Part shown: positions 27,789 to 36,733 of the stretch, piece after piece
How the letters are laid out: the number at the start of each line of letters is the position of its first letter
Position numbering within the stretch: the stretch's first letter is position 1
Assembly (NCBI GenBank): GCA_014378845.1
Contig: JACMNB010000007.1
Location: 1-64,000, forward strand
DNA from: Methylotenera sp.
GTDB taxonomy: Bacteria > Pseudomonadota > Gammaproteobacteria > Burkholderiales > Methylophilaceae
Direction of reading: 5' to 3'
Length of the DNA stretch: 64,000 nt
Made by a program: the position numbers and the translations under genes
Notes under the pieces: generated by a model
What the model saw: only the letters and a program-made list of their open reading frames with translations
What the model was told of the DNA's origin: nothing
Database searches by the model: none

Positions 27789-28137
27789 TTGCGATCCGTT
27801 ATGTGACGATTAAATGGTTTAATAGCTTATTTAGTAAGCATTTTCATTGATTAGCTTTGTTAAGATTGTATTACAACAGACTGCTTTTTATACAAATGCG
27901 ACATGTCGTTTTTTGCGATATACCTTAATGCCTTATTGTTTTTTTATTAACCTAAACGTTGATAATTAAGCTATTAAAAGCAGGACATTAAAATGATCAT
28001 AAAGTTTACGCATGATCTTAATATCGGGGCAGGCTATGGTTGGACTAATTACGCAAGTGATTGAAGCCTGAAAGCCATTTTTAATGCTACGCTTTAAGTT
28101 TGTTGCCAATATATTTTATATCGCGTAGAGTAACGCG
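27789..28137. other. Divergent control region between soxB and the second metal-efflux operon
   Basis: AT-rich 349-bp spacer. It contains the 10-bp perfect palindrome CGACATGTCG at 27899-27908, a reasonable candidate operator for the soxB-led operon, and a 23-codon plus-strand ORF (27993-28064) with an AGGA site. Promoters for both directions must lie here, but I cannot place -10/-35 elements with confidence. Confidence 0.45.
27993..28064 (+). CDS. Possible 23-residue peptide
   Basis: ATG at 27993 with AGGA seven bases upstream encodes MIIKFTHDLNIGAGYGWTN plus four residues. The KFTHDLNIG...TNYAS text faintly recalls PQQ-precursor peptides (PqqA), but the Glu-x3-Tyr pair needed for PQQ synthesis is absent, so I do not assign it. 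It may be a chance ORF or a leader peptide of the downstream efflux operon. Confidence 0.25.
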   Translation: MIIKFTHDLNIGAGYGWTNYASD

Positions 28138-28539
28138 GTGCTAGAAACTGTAAAAAAATATTTGTTATATTGTCTAATCTGTTTGCAGATAGTTGTGCCA
28201 TTTATTCACGCCCATGAGTTTGGACATGACAGCTACAAAGAACATATTTTTCATTTTCATACTGATGAAATCAGCAACGTAAACAATGCTAATACTGCAT
28301 TAGGTCAAGCTCATGTAAGTGAAAATCAAATCATCGGTGCTATAACTACAGTTGCAAGCGGCATTAAAACTTCTCTTGCAGATCATTTTGCGGATGACAT
28401 CGCTTTAATAGCGATTTTATTCAGCTTTGTTTTGCTGATTTTCAATTTAAAAAGCCGGTTCGTACCATCTCGTTTTCAAACTGCAAATTATCAGCGAATT
28501 GCTTATTCGCTGCACCACTCCCGCGCGCCACCTCGCTAA
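28138..28539 (+). CDS. Small His-rich exported/membrane protein of the metal-efflux operon (CzcI-like position)
   Basis: 133 residues from a GTG start. An N-terminal hydrophobic segment (LLYCLICLQIVVPF) is followed by a His-rich stretch (HAHEFGHDSYKEHIFHFHTDE), a second hydrophobic segment near residue 95 (ALIAILFSFVLLIF) and a tail ending SRAPPR. Its place directly before the outer-membrane factor, its size and its His content resemble CzcI-type accessory proteins of czc operons. Sequence identity to that family cannot be verified here. A periplasmic metal-sensing or metal-handling role is inferred. Confidence 0.55.
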   Translation: MLETVKKYLLYCLICLQIVVPFIHAHEFGHDSYKEHIFHFHTDEISNVNNANTALGQAHVSENQIIGAITTVASGIKTSLADHFADDIALIAILFSFVLLIFNLKSRFVPSRFQTANYQRIAYSLHHSRAPPR

Positions 28540-28596
28540 TTAAATCAAATTTTGTTGTTGGTTAATTTTAACCAGTTGATTTAATTAGGAGTTTCT

Positions 28597-29844
28597 ATGT
28601 TTAAGCCACTGCACGTTGCGTGCATTTTGCTTGTTGTTTTTTTTAATTCATCATTTTCGTTTGCGCAAGAAGAGCAGCATGAAGATGCATTAATAGTAAA
28701 TAACACGCTCACACTGCACGATTTAGTTGAAAAAGCCTTGCCAAATTACCCCAATAGCACATTATTGGCGGCTAAAAAGCTCGCGCTAGAAGCACATCAA
28801 ATACAAGCGAATAGTCTGCTACCAGGTTCGGCATCCATCATTTTGCGCAATCAAAATGACCAGCTATTAAGCCGCAATAATGAGACCGAGTGGGAGGCAG
28901 GCTTGGAGTTTCCAATTTGGCTTAGCGGTCAGCGTAAAGCGCGCGAAGCCATTGCTAATATGGCCAGCCAAAACTTAAGCGCAGATGCACAGTATTTGCG
29001 CCTGCAACTCTCTGGCATGGTGCGCGATGCGCTGTGGGATATTCAATTAATGCAAGGTTTGGTTACAATTGCTAATGCCAAACATGAGGCCGCAAGCCAG
29101 CTGCAGCGCGATATTGAAAAACGCGTTAGCTTAGGCGATATGGCGCACAAAGATTTACTCATTGCGCAAACCGAAAGGCTGCAAGCAGAGTCAGAGCTTA
29201 TTAATGCCGATGCCGAAGTGCAGCATGCAAAATTTCGCTATAAAAATTTAACGGGTTTAAGCATAATGCCCGCCGAGTTTGCCGAGATTAAATCGGCCAA
29301 AATAAATGTGCAAGAAGCGCACCCAGCCTTGATTGATGCTAATAGTAAATTGAACTTAAGTGCCGAGCAGCGCAATTTAGTACGTATTGAAAATCGCGAT
29401 AATCCTACGGTGACAATTGGTACACGCAGTTTGCGCGGCGCAAGCGACACTGCATATAACAACAGCTTGGGCATCACTCTACGCATTCCCTTGCAATCTG
29501 CCACGCGCAATGCACCGCTACAGGCGGCGGCAGAGATGCAATATGCTGAAAATCAAGCACATTTAAGTCAGTTAAAATTATTGCTAGCCGCCGCCATGCA
29601 CGAGGCTGAACATAATTTGGAAGTAGGCAGTGCGCAAATAGATGTGTTAACAAAACAGCACAACATTGCGCAACAAAGCTTAAGCGTTACGCGCAAAGCG
29701 TTTCAATTAGGCGAGCTTGATTTAAGCGATTTAATACGCATTCAAACGCAGGCATTTAATGCCGAGCGCAGCTTAAAAAATCAACAAATTCAACAACTTT
29801 GGAACACCGCCCGCTACAACCAAGCAGTAGGAGAATTACCATGA
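28597..29844 (+). CDS. TolC-family outer-membrane factor of the CzcCBA/CusCBA-type system
   Basis: 415 residues. The signal peptide ends ...FSFAQ. Two TolC-like repeats follow: HQIQANSLLPGSASIILR with FPIWLSGQRKAREAIA in the first half, and TVTIGTRSLRGASD with LRIPLQSATRNAPLQAA in the second. It is CzcC-like, the outer-membrane channel for the pump at 30961. It follows the small His-rich gene by 57 bp and overlaps the adaptor start by 4 bp (ATGA). Confidence 0.85.
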   Translation: MFKPLHVACILLVVFFNSSFSFAQEEQHEDALIVNNTLTLHDLVEKALPNYPNSTLLAAKKLALEAHQIQANSLLPGSASIILRNQNDQLLSRNNETEWEAGLEFPIWLSGQRKAREAIANMASQNLSADAQYLRLQLSGMVRDALWDIQLMQGLVTIANAKHEAASQLQRDIEKRVSLGDMAHKDLLIAQTERLQAESELINADAEVQHAKFRYKNLTGLSIMPAEFAEIKSAKINVQEAHPALIDANSKLNLSAEQRNLVRIENRDNPTVTIGTRSLRGASDTAYNNSLGITLRIPLQSATRNAPLQAAAEMQYAENQAHLSQLKLLLAAAMHEAEHNLEVGSAQIDVLTKQHNIAQQSLSVTRKAFQLGELDLSDLIRIQTQAFNAERSLKNQQIQQLWNTARYNQAVGELP

Positions 29845-30959
29845 ATAAAATTTTAATGAGTCTATTTGGGTTGCTACTTTGCAGCCAAGTGTTGGCGGCA
29901 GATGCAATCAAAATGTCTGCCTTACAACAAAAAAACCTTGGCATTAAAACGACTATTTTGCAAGGCAGCATCCTTATTGACGGCCAAGCTTCAACGCAAG
30001 CCTATCCAGCCGAAGTCATTGTGCCAGTTGACCAAGTGCGCGTGGTAAGCACGGCGCACGCGGGCTTAATCAATCAACTCACTGTGACCACAGGCCAAAC
30101 CATTAAGCGCGGCCAGATATTAGCGCAAATCAGCAGCCCAGAGCTGGTGACCATGCAGCGCGAGTTTTTGCAAAGTCAATCGCAAATACGGCTGGCAAAA
30201 CAATCGTTCGACCGCGACGCAGCCTTGTTTAAAGATGGCATTATTGCCGAAAAACGGCTGCAAGCCAGCCAAAGCGCTTATCGTGAAACACTGGCGTTGC
30301 AAAACGAGCAGCGCCAATTGTTAAAAATGTCTGGTGTATCTGACGGCGCGATTCAAAACTTACAAAATAAAAACCGTTTTCAAAACGGCATTGCGCTCAC
30401 AGCGCCTATTGCTGGCGTGGTATTAGACGTGATGGTGGCGCAAGGTCAACGTGTTGATTCCACCATGCCGCTATTAAAAATAGCGCAGCTAAACCCGCTG
30501 TGGGTAGAGCTGCATGTGCCGCTTGTGGATGTTAAAAAAGGTAATATTCAAAAAGGCGCGCTAGTCAATATTAAAGGTATTGATGCCAGTGGCAAGGTAA
30601 TTGCCATACTGCCTAGTATGCGTAGCCAAGACCAAACGGCAATAGTGCGTGCAGCAATAGATCAAGGCGTGGATAATTTGTTCCCCAGCCAAATGGTGGA
30701 TGCCATGATTACGCCTGTAAGCAGCGCCAGTGCTAATGAAGTCAGTTTTAACCTACCAACTGCCGCCTTGGTGAATCATCAAGCGCGTCATATTATATTT
30801 GTGCAAACAGCTGCTGGTTTTGATGCGCGTGAAGTAAACCTAATTAGCTCGCAGGGCAACATTAGCAAGGTTGCTGGCGCGTTTGCAGGCACAGAAAAAA
30901 TTGCCATTAGCGGCACAGCTGCAATTAAAGCCAGTTGGCTAGGTATGGGCGGCGAATAA
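29841..30959 (+). CDS. RND efflux periplasmic adaptor (CzcB-like)
   Basis: 372 residues from the ATG at 29841, chosen because AGGAG lies upstream and the start overlaps the previous stop; a longer in-frame reading begins inside the preceding gene. It has a signal peptide (ILMSLFGLLLCSQVLA), barrel-sandwich halves around a coiled-coil hairpin (LVTMQREFLQSQSQIRLAKQ), and beta-barrel/membrane-proximal parts (PLWVELHVPLVDVKKGN). No His-rich N-terminal extension of the CzcB type is seen. Confidence 0.85.
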   Translation: MNKILMSLFGLLLCSQVLAADAIKMSALQQKNLGIKTTILQGSILIDGQASTQAYPAEVIVPVDQVRVVSTAHAGLINQLTVTTGQTIKRGQILAQISSPELVTMQREFLQSQSQIRLAKQSFDRDAALFKDGIIAEKRLQASQSAYRETLALQNEQRQLLKMSGVSDGAIQNLQNKNRFQNGIALTAPIAGVVLDVMVAQGQRVDSTMPLLKIAQLNPLWVELHVPLVDVKKGNIQKGALVNIKGIDASGKVIAILPSMRSQDQTAIVRAAIDQGVDNLFPSQMVDAMITPVSSASANEVSFNLPTAALVNHQARHIIFVQTAAGFDAREVNLISSQGNISKVAGAFAGTEKIAISGTAAIKASWLGMGGE

Positions 30960-30960
30960 C

Positions 30961-33900
30961 ATGCATAAACTCATTGAACTCTCACTTAAAAACCCACTAT
31001 TAATTATTATTTTTACTGTTTGCTTAATCGGCGGCGGCTTGTATGCAGCAAAAGAGTTGCCAATTGATGCTTTTCCTGATGTTTCCAGTACGCAAGTAAA
31101 AATCATCATGAAATCGGCTGGTTTAACGCCAGAAGAAATAGAAGCGCGTATTACCGCGCCCATTGAGGTAGAGTTACTGGGGTTGCCTAATCAAACCATG
31201 TTGCGCTCGGTGGCTAAATACGGCTTAACCGATATTACGGTGGATTTTGCAGACGGCACCGATATTTACTGGGCGCGCAGCCAAGTAGCAGAGCGCATTA
31301 ATGCCATACGCGGTGATTTACCAAGCGATGCCACTGGCGGCATTGCGCCAATGACTACGCCGCTGGGCGAGATGTTGATGTTTACCGTGGAAGGCGGCGG
31401 TTTAAATATGACAGAGCAGCGCAGCTTGCTGGATTGGGTGATACGTCCGCAATTACGCAGTATTGAAGGCGTAGCCGATGTAAATGCGCTAGGCGGCAAA
31501 GCAAAAAGTTTTGAAATCGTGCCAAATTTAAGCGCTATGCAAGCGCGTAACATTACGCTGGATAGCCTGAAAAATGCGCTGGAACAAAATAATCGCAACG
31601 ATGGTGCTGGGCGCTTAAGCCAAAATGAAGAGGCGGTGATTGTGCGTTCTGAAGGCCGCATTGCCAACATGAGTGACATACTCAATACAGTCGTTAAGGC
31701 CGAAGACGGCGCGGTTGTTAGGGTGAAAGATGTTGCCACGGTGCATATTAGCAATATGACGCGTAACGGAGCCGTGACTAAAAACGGCAAAGGCGAGGTA
31801 GTGGAAGGCTTGGTGTTGGGTTTACGCGGCGCTAATGCACAAAAATTGGTGGAAGATGTTGCCGTCAAGTTGCATGAAATTGAGTCAACTTTGCCAAAAG
31901 GTGTGAAGCTGAATATTTTTTACAATCGCGGTAAATTAGTCGATAAAGCCATTCATGGTGTTTCTAAAGCAATGGCTGAGGCCACTGTTTTAGTGCTGAT
32001 TTTATTATTTTTATTTTTGGGTAACATGCGCGCCGCGCTAACGGTGGCGCTGGTGTTGCCGCTGTCTGCTTTGGTAACATTTATGTTGATGCGCTATTTT
32101 GGCATTAGCGCCAACTTAATGAGCTTGGGTGGCTTGACCATTGCCATTGGTATGTTGGTAGATGCGGCAGTGGTGGTGGTAGAAAATGTGGAATCAAAAC
32201 TAGCAGGTCAGCATGGAAACACAACTAAGCGCGAGCTGATTTTGCACGCAGTAAAAGAAGTCAGCGCACCAGTATTAACGGGCATTGCCATTATTATTAT
32301 TGTATTTTTGCCCTTGCTTACGCTGCAAGGCCTAGAAGGCAAATTATTTGCACCGGTTGCACTCACTATTGTGTTTGCACTTGCGGCTTCTTTAATTTTA
32401 TCACTAACAGTTATTCCTGTTTTTGCTGCCATGTTGCTGAATACTAAACACAGTGGTGAGCCTTGGTTGGTACGTCAAGCGGTGCGTCTTTATATACCTG
32501 TTTTAACATTAGCATTAAGACGCAGTAATTTGGTGATTGGCATAGCGCTGGTGTTTTTGCTCATTACGTTTGGTGTTTACACACAAATTGGCAAAACTTT
32601 TATGCCAACAATGGATGAAGGCGATATTATTTTGGGTACAGAAAAGTTACCTTCAATTACTTTGGCGCAAAGTGTTAATACAGATACAGCGATACAAAAA
32701 GCTATTTTAAAAGGCGTGCCAGAAGTGGCGCAAGTAGTGTCGCGTGTGGGTAGTGATGAGCTAGGCTTAGACCCAATGGGTTTAAACCAAACGGATAATT
32801 TTGTGATACTAAAACCACGCGAGCAATGGCGTACACAAAACAAAAATGATATTAACCAAAGCATTAGAAAAGTTATGGCGGATTTTGCAGGCATCGATTA
32901 CAGCTTTACGCAACCCATTGATATGCGCGTGAATGAGATGATTTTGGGTGTGCGCGGCGATTTAGCGATTAAATTATATGGCTCAGATTTAAAAAAGCTA
33001 GCCGTCAATGCTGAAAAAATTAAAGCCATTTTAAGCAAAATTAAAGGCGCGCAAGATGTATACAGCCCACAAAATGACGGCGTGCAATATTTATCGGTGA
33101 ATATTGACCGCGAAAAAGCAGGCAGGCTGGGTTTTGATATTACGCATATTCAAGATGCGCTGCGCATGCAGGTTGAGGGTTTGCAGTTGGGCATTGTGCA
33201 AGAGGCTGACCGCCGCACGCCGTTGGTAATTAAAGGCAGCGACGACCTGCGACTGTCACCTACAGATTTTGCCAATATTCGCATTACGTCAAATGATGGC
33301 GTGAGCGTACCACTAGCCACTTTAGCCAAGTTAGAGCGCGTTGAAGGCCCAGTTAAAATCGACCGTGAGCGCGCAAGCCGTATGGTTGTTGTCACCAGCA
33401 ACGTGAAAGATCGCGATTTGGTCAGCTTTGTAGAAGAGGCCAAGCAAAAAATAACAGCACAAATTAAACTAGTAACAGGCTACCGCATACAATTTGGTGG
33501 CCAGTTTGAAAACCAACAACGCGCAGCAAAACGGCTTTCAATCGTTATTCCCATTGCATTAATGCTGATTTTTATTGTACTGTTTTCCACTTTTCATTCC
33601 ATTCGCCAAACCGTATTAATTTTAGCGAATATCCCATTTGCCATGATTGGCGGCGTATTTGCACTATGGATTTCAGGCGAATATTTATCAGTGCCAGCTT
33701 CAGTTGGTTTTATTGCCTTGCTGGGTATAGCGGTGCTAAATGGCGTTGTGATGATGAGTTATTTTAATCAATTGCAAGCTGCAGGCATGGCGCTAAAAGA
33801 AGCGGTGATTGAAGGCGCAAAACGACGGCTGCGCCCCGTATTAATGACTGCCAGCATAGCCGCATTTGGCTTGGTACCGCTGTTGTTTGCTACGGGACCA

Positions 33901-34032
33901 GGTTCAGAGATTCAAAAGCCACTGGCCATTGTTGTGATTGGTGGGCTAATCACGAGTACACTACTAACGCTGATTTTATTACCAATGCTGTACCAACGGT
34001 TTGGCGCTGATGAAACAAAAAATTCACTTTAA
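30961..34032 (+). CDS. Heavy-metal efflux RND pump (CzcA/CusA family)
   Basis: 1023 residues, complete. It has LPIDAFPDVSSTQVKI near the start, the porter domain, then membrane helices with GLTIAIGMLVDAAVVVVEN in TM4 and the repeated C-terminal half (ANIPFAMIGGVFALW, LLGIAVLNGVVMM). The TM4 motif keeps the second Asp and the Glu but has Ala where CzcA has the first Asp, which is closer to CusA-type (Cu/Ag) pumps than to Co/Zn/Cd pumps. It starts one base after the adaptor stop. A strong terminator follows. Confidence 0.9.
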   Translation: MHKLIELSLKNPLLIIIFTVCLIGGGLYAAKELPIDAFPDVSSTQVKIIMKSAGLTPEEIEARITAPIEVELLGLPNQTMLRSVAKYGLTDITVDFADGTDIYWARSQVAERINAIRGDLPSDATGGIAPMTTPLGEMLMFTVEGGGLNMTEQRSLLDWVIRPQLRSIEGVADVNALGGKAKSFEIVPNLSAMQARNITLDSLKNALEQNNRNDGAGRLSQNEEAVIVRSEGRIANMSDILNTVVKAEDGAVVRVKDVATVHISNMTRNGAVTKNGKGEVVEGLVLGLRGANAQKLVEDVAVKLHEIESTLPKGVKLNIFYNRGKLVDKAIHGVSKAMAEATVLVLILLFLFLGNMRAALTVALVLPLSALVTFMLMRYFGISANLMSLGGLTIAIGMLVDAAVVVVENVESKLAGQHGNTTKRELILHAVKEVSAPVLTGIAIIIIVFLPLLTLQGLEGKLFAPVALTIVFALAASLILSLTVIPVFAAMLLNTKHSGEPWLVRQAVRLYIPVLTLALRRSNLVIGIALVFLLITFGVYTQIGKTFMPTMDEGDIILGTEKLPSITLAQSVNTDTAIQKAILKGVPEVAQVVSRVGSDELGLDPMGLNQTDNFVILKPREQWRTQNKNDINQSIRKVMADFAGIDYSFTQPIDMRVNEMILGVRGDLAIKLYGSDLKKLAVNAEKIKAILSKIKGAQDVYSPQNDGVQYLSVNIDREKAGRLGFDITHIQDALRMQVEGLQLGIVQEADRRTPLVIKGSDDLRLSPTDFANIRITSNDGVSVPLATLAKLERVEGPVKIDRERASRMVVVTSNVKDRDLVSFVEEAKQKITAQIKLVTGYRIQFGGQFENQQRAAKRLSIVIPIALMLIFIVLFSTFHSIRQTVLILANIPFAMIGGVFALWISGEYLSVPASVGFIALLGIAVLNGVVMMSYFNQLQAAGMALKEAVIEGAKRRLRPVLMTASIAAFGLVPLLFATGPGSEIQKPLAIVVIGGLITSTLLTLILLPMLYQRFGADETKNSL

Positions 34033-34034
34033 AT

Positions 34035-34072
34035 GAAAAAACCACTGCGTGAAATTTGCAGTGGTTTTTTAT
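34035..34072. terminator. Intrinsic terminator after the efflux operon
   Basis: AAAAAACCACTGC and GCAGTGGTTTTTT form a long stem with an eight-to-nine-base loop (GTGAAATTT), closed by A and T runs. It can work in both directions and so also terminates the proX transcript from the minus strand. Confidence 0.9.
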
Positions 34073-34103
34073 TCACACGTTAAATATCAGCGTTTAATAA
34101 AGC

Positions 34104-35120
34104 TTAAACGCCTAAATACTTTTTCACCGCCTCTAAACCTGGCTGGCCATCTTTTGTATTAACGCCAGCCAGCCATTTGCCTAGAGACTCTGGGTTTTTA
34201 GCAAGCCACGCTTTTGCTGCTTGGTTTGGATTGACTTTATCCATAATTGGCAGCATGACTTCGTTTTCCATGCCAACATTAAACTCAATATTGGTCATCA
34301 ATTTATTTACATTTGAGCAACGCGCGGCCAAATCGTTAGAGGTAACGGTAAATACTTTCGCCTCACCATAGTTAGGGCCAAAAAAGTCATCGCCACCGCT
34401 TAAATATACGATATCTTGTTGCACGTTCATAGGGTGCGGTGCCCAGCCTAAAAATACAATCCATTTTTTGTCTTTTACCGAGCGACTCACTTCAGTCAGC
34501 ATGCCAGCCTCGCTCGATTCCACCATTTTGAAGCTTTTTAGGCCAAATGCATCTTTAGTAATCATGTCAGCAATTAACTTGTTGCCATCATTACCTGGCT
34601 CAATACCATAGATTTTGCCATCAAGCTCTTTTGTAAATTTACCAATATCAGCAAAACTTTTTAAGCCTGCATCGTAAGCATATTTTGGTACGGCAAGCGT
34701 ATATTTTGCCCCAACTAAGTTAGGCCTATCTAACACGGTAATGGCTTTGTCTTTTAAAAATGGGTCAACAATTGGCGTCATAGAAGGTGACCAATAGCCC
34801 AAAAACGCATCAATTTGCCCTTTTTTAAGACCTGCAAATGCAATTGGCACACTGGCAATAGTCGATTCGGCTTTGTAGCCCAAGCCCTCTAACACGGTGG
34901 ATGATAGCGCAGTTGTCGCGGTAATATCCGTCCAGCCAATATCGGCAAATTTTACAGTGGCGCAGGTATCGGCTTCTTTTCCAGCAACGGCGGTTGCCGC
35001 AGGCGCGGCGGCGGCAGGTGTGGCTGCTTCCTCTTTTTTATCGCATGCGGTTAATATTAGCGTAAGTAAAGCGGTGACGACGATTGATTTAATTAAGGCT
35101 GACTTTGCAAATTGATTCAT
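34104..35120 (-). CDS. proX: Glycine betaine-binding lipoprotein ProX
   Basis: 338 residues from ATG 35120, preceded by GGGGGG at suitable spacing; the longer frame from 35237 is not needed. Its signal ends in lipobox LTAC (Cys26), followed by a low-complexity Ala linker (TPAAAAPAATA). The mature protein is an OpuAC/ProX-type quaternary-amine binding protein (FADIGWTDITATTALSSTVLEGLGY, FLGYWSPSM, WIVFLGWAPHPMN). The Trp/Tyr-rich GYWSP and GWAPHPMN segments belong to the aromatic betaine/choline pocket. The transporter's ProV and ProW are 21 kb away, and ProX sits 131 bp downstream of the gbdR-like regulator. Confidence 0.88.
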   Translation of the reverse strand: MNQFAKSALIKSIVVTALLTLILTACDKKEEAATPAAAAPAATAVAGKEADTCATVKFADIGWTDITATTALSSTVLEGLGYKAESTIASVPIAFAGLKKGQIDAFLGYWSPSMTPIVDPFLKDKAITVLDRPNLVGAKYTLAVPKYAYDAGLKSFADIGKFTKELDGKIYGIEPGNDGNKLIADMITKDAFGLKSFKMVESSEAGMLTEVSRSVKDKKWIVFLGWAPHPMNVQQDIVYLSGGDDFFGPNYGEAKVFTVTSNDLAARCSNVNKLMTNIEFNVGMENEVMLPIMDKVNPNQAAKAWLAKNPESLGKWLAGVNTKDGQPGLEAVKKYLGV

Positions 35121-35251
35121 TTCATTAACCCCCCAAAAGTATGACAAACAAAAATACAATGTAACAAATAATAACTTATAGCGTGCGCTGTTTAAACAAG
35201 TATTAAATTGCGACAGAATATTGCATAAACACGCCATTAAGTATGCGCTAT

Positions 35252-36313
35252 TTAAGCGTAACTGGGTTGTTTCGCTAATTTGTTTTCTGCGCTACTTATT
35301 ACATGCACTGGCGGCGCGTGTTTGTGCTGGTTACGCTCCATGCTGGGCGAGTAGCCAAACAGTGTGCGATACGATTTGCTAAAATGGCAAGATGATTGAA
35401 AGCCGCAAGCCACGGTTACGCTCATTACCGACATCTCGGTTTGCAACAACAAAGCTCTGGCGCGGCGCAGGCGTAAGTTGAGATAATAATGCATGGGCGT
35501 CATATTAAGTGTGTGCTTAAACATGCGCTGCAAATGGCGCTGCGATAAATCGGCCAAGCGTGCTAGCTCGTCCAAGCTAAGCGGCTCTTCTATATTGGCT
35601 TCCATTAGTGCAGAAACCTCTACCAACGCTTTATGGCTATAACCGACGCGAGCTGCTACGGGAATATGCTGCTGATCTTTGCTATCACGCGCGCGCACCA
35701 CCATAAATTGATCTGAAATCTCGGCAACTAGATTTTTACCAGCCCAATTTTTACCCGCCCAGTTTTTGTCAAAGCGTGCGGCAACAAAGGCCAGCATTAA
35801 ATCTAGCGGCGCTGTGCCGCCCGCGCAGGTGCAGCGATTACGATCAATCACAAACAACTCTTCCATAAAGCTAATGCCAGAAAATTGCTCACACAAACTC
35901 GCCATGTTTTCCCAATGAATCGTGCATTTGTAGCCATCTAGCAAACCTGCTTTTGCCAGCGCATAACTGCCAGTACACAGCCCGCCTAGCCACATGTTAT
36001 GCTTGCTGGCTTGCGTGAGTAATTTAATCACGTCCGCCGTCACCGCATGCTGAATATCCACGCCGCCGCACACCAATAACACATCAGGCATGTTTGAATA
36101 ATTGAGTTGAGTTGTCTTGCTAAGGCTTAAGCCATTGCTGGCCACCGCAGGTTCACCATCGGTTGCATAAACCGACCATTGATACGCCTCTTCGCCCAGC
36201 AAGTAATTGGCCATACGCAAAATCTCTATTGCGTTGCTAAAAGCAATCAGCGAGAAATTATTCAACGTTAAAAATCCAACGTGTTTAATTTGCGACATTT
36301 CTTTATATGGCAT
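35252..36313 (-). CDS. gbdR: GlxA/GbdR-family AraC transcriptional regulator
   Basis: About 353 residues from ATG 36313; a GTG at 36325 and an ATG at 36298 are alternatives, and none has a strong ribosome site. The N-terminal DJ-1/PfpI-like domain (HVGFLTLNNFSLIAFSNAIEILRMAN, GGLCTGSYALAKAGLL) senses ligand in this family. The C-terminal double helix-turn-helix of AraC type has LDELARLADLSQRHLQRMFKHTL and VTVACGFQSSCHFSKSYRTLFGYSP. Next to betaine genes it should be the GbdR activator responding to betaine and dimethylglycine. The linker carries a tandem pentapeptide (NWAGKNWAGKN). Confidence 0.85.
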   Translation of the reverse strand: MPYKEMSQIKHVGFLTLNNFSLIAFSNAIEILRMANYLLGEEAYQWSVYATDGEPAVASNGLSLSKTTQLNYSNMPDVLLVCGGVDIQHAVTADVIKLLTQASKHNMWLGGLCTGSYALAKAGLLDGYKCTIHWENMASLCEQFSGISFMEELFVIDRNRCTCAGGTAPLDLMLAFVAARFDKNWAGKNWAGKNLVAEISDQFMVVRARDSKDQQHIPVAARVGYSHKALVEVSALMEANIEEPLSLDELARLADLSQRHLQRMFKHTLNMTPMHYYLNLRLRRARALLLQTEMSVMSVTVACGFQSSCHFSKSYRTLFGYSPSMERNQHKHAPPVHVISSAENKLAKQPSYA

Positions 36314-36733
36314 AACTGCTTTCACAGAATGAGCTAAGTAACATTACTTAGGCCTTAAATACACAATCATAGGCAATAATTGCTATTAACGCCACTAAAT
36401 CTATACTTAACACGGTTATGCACAAAATGGGTGCGAAAATTGATTAAACGCACCAAATAGTGGACCTAGAAACTGTTGTATTTATGATGAATTTTAACTT
36501 TTATTGCAATTTTGTATTGAAAGCCCAAATATTTCAGTTCAATATGACATTCAAGAGTTATTAAACAATGATTTAGGCATAAAAATTAGTCGGTTTTATT
36601 ATAGTTAATGTCGCTATTATTGAGTTTTAGCATGGTTAAGTATTTAATAATGCTAATGGTAGAATTGTAACAAAATGTAAAGAAAAAGTTTTAAAGCAAA
36701 TTAAGTCTTAAAGTAAATTTTAAAGGGGTTTTT
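36314..36733. other. AT-rich divergent intergenic region
   Basis: About 420 bp between the gbdR-like gene (minus) and the TorF-like gene (plus). It is strongly A/T-rich, with no open frame or stable hairpin of note. It presumably holds the promoters of both genes. No CGACATGTCG palindrome like the one before soxB is present. Confidence 0.4.

Noticed and set aside
27993-28064. Assignment as pqqA
   Set aside because: The Glu-x3-Tyr pair that is cross-linked to make PQQ is absent, and no pqqB-E genes are nearby.
34036-34072. Small RNA between the efflux pump and proX
   Set aside because: The hairpin is fully explained as a bidirectional terminator, with no extra conserved structure beside it.
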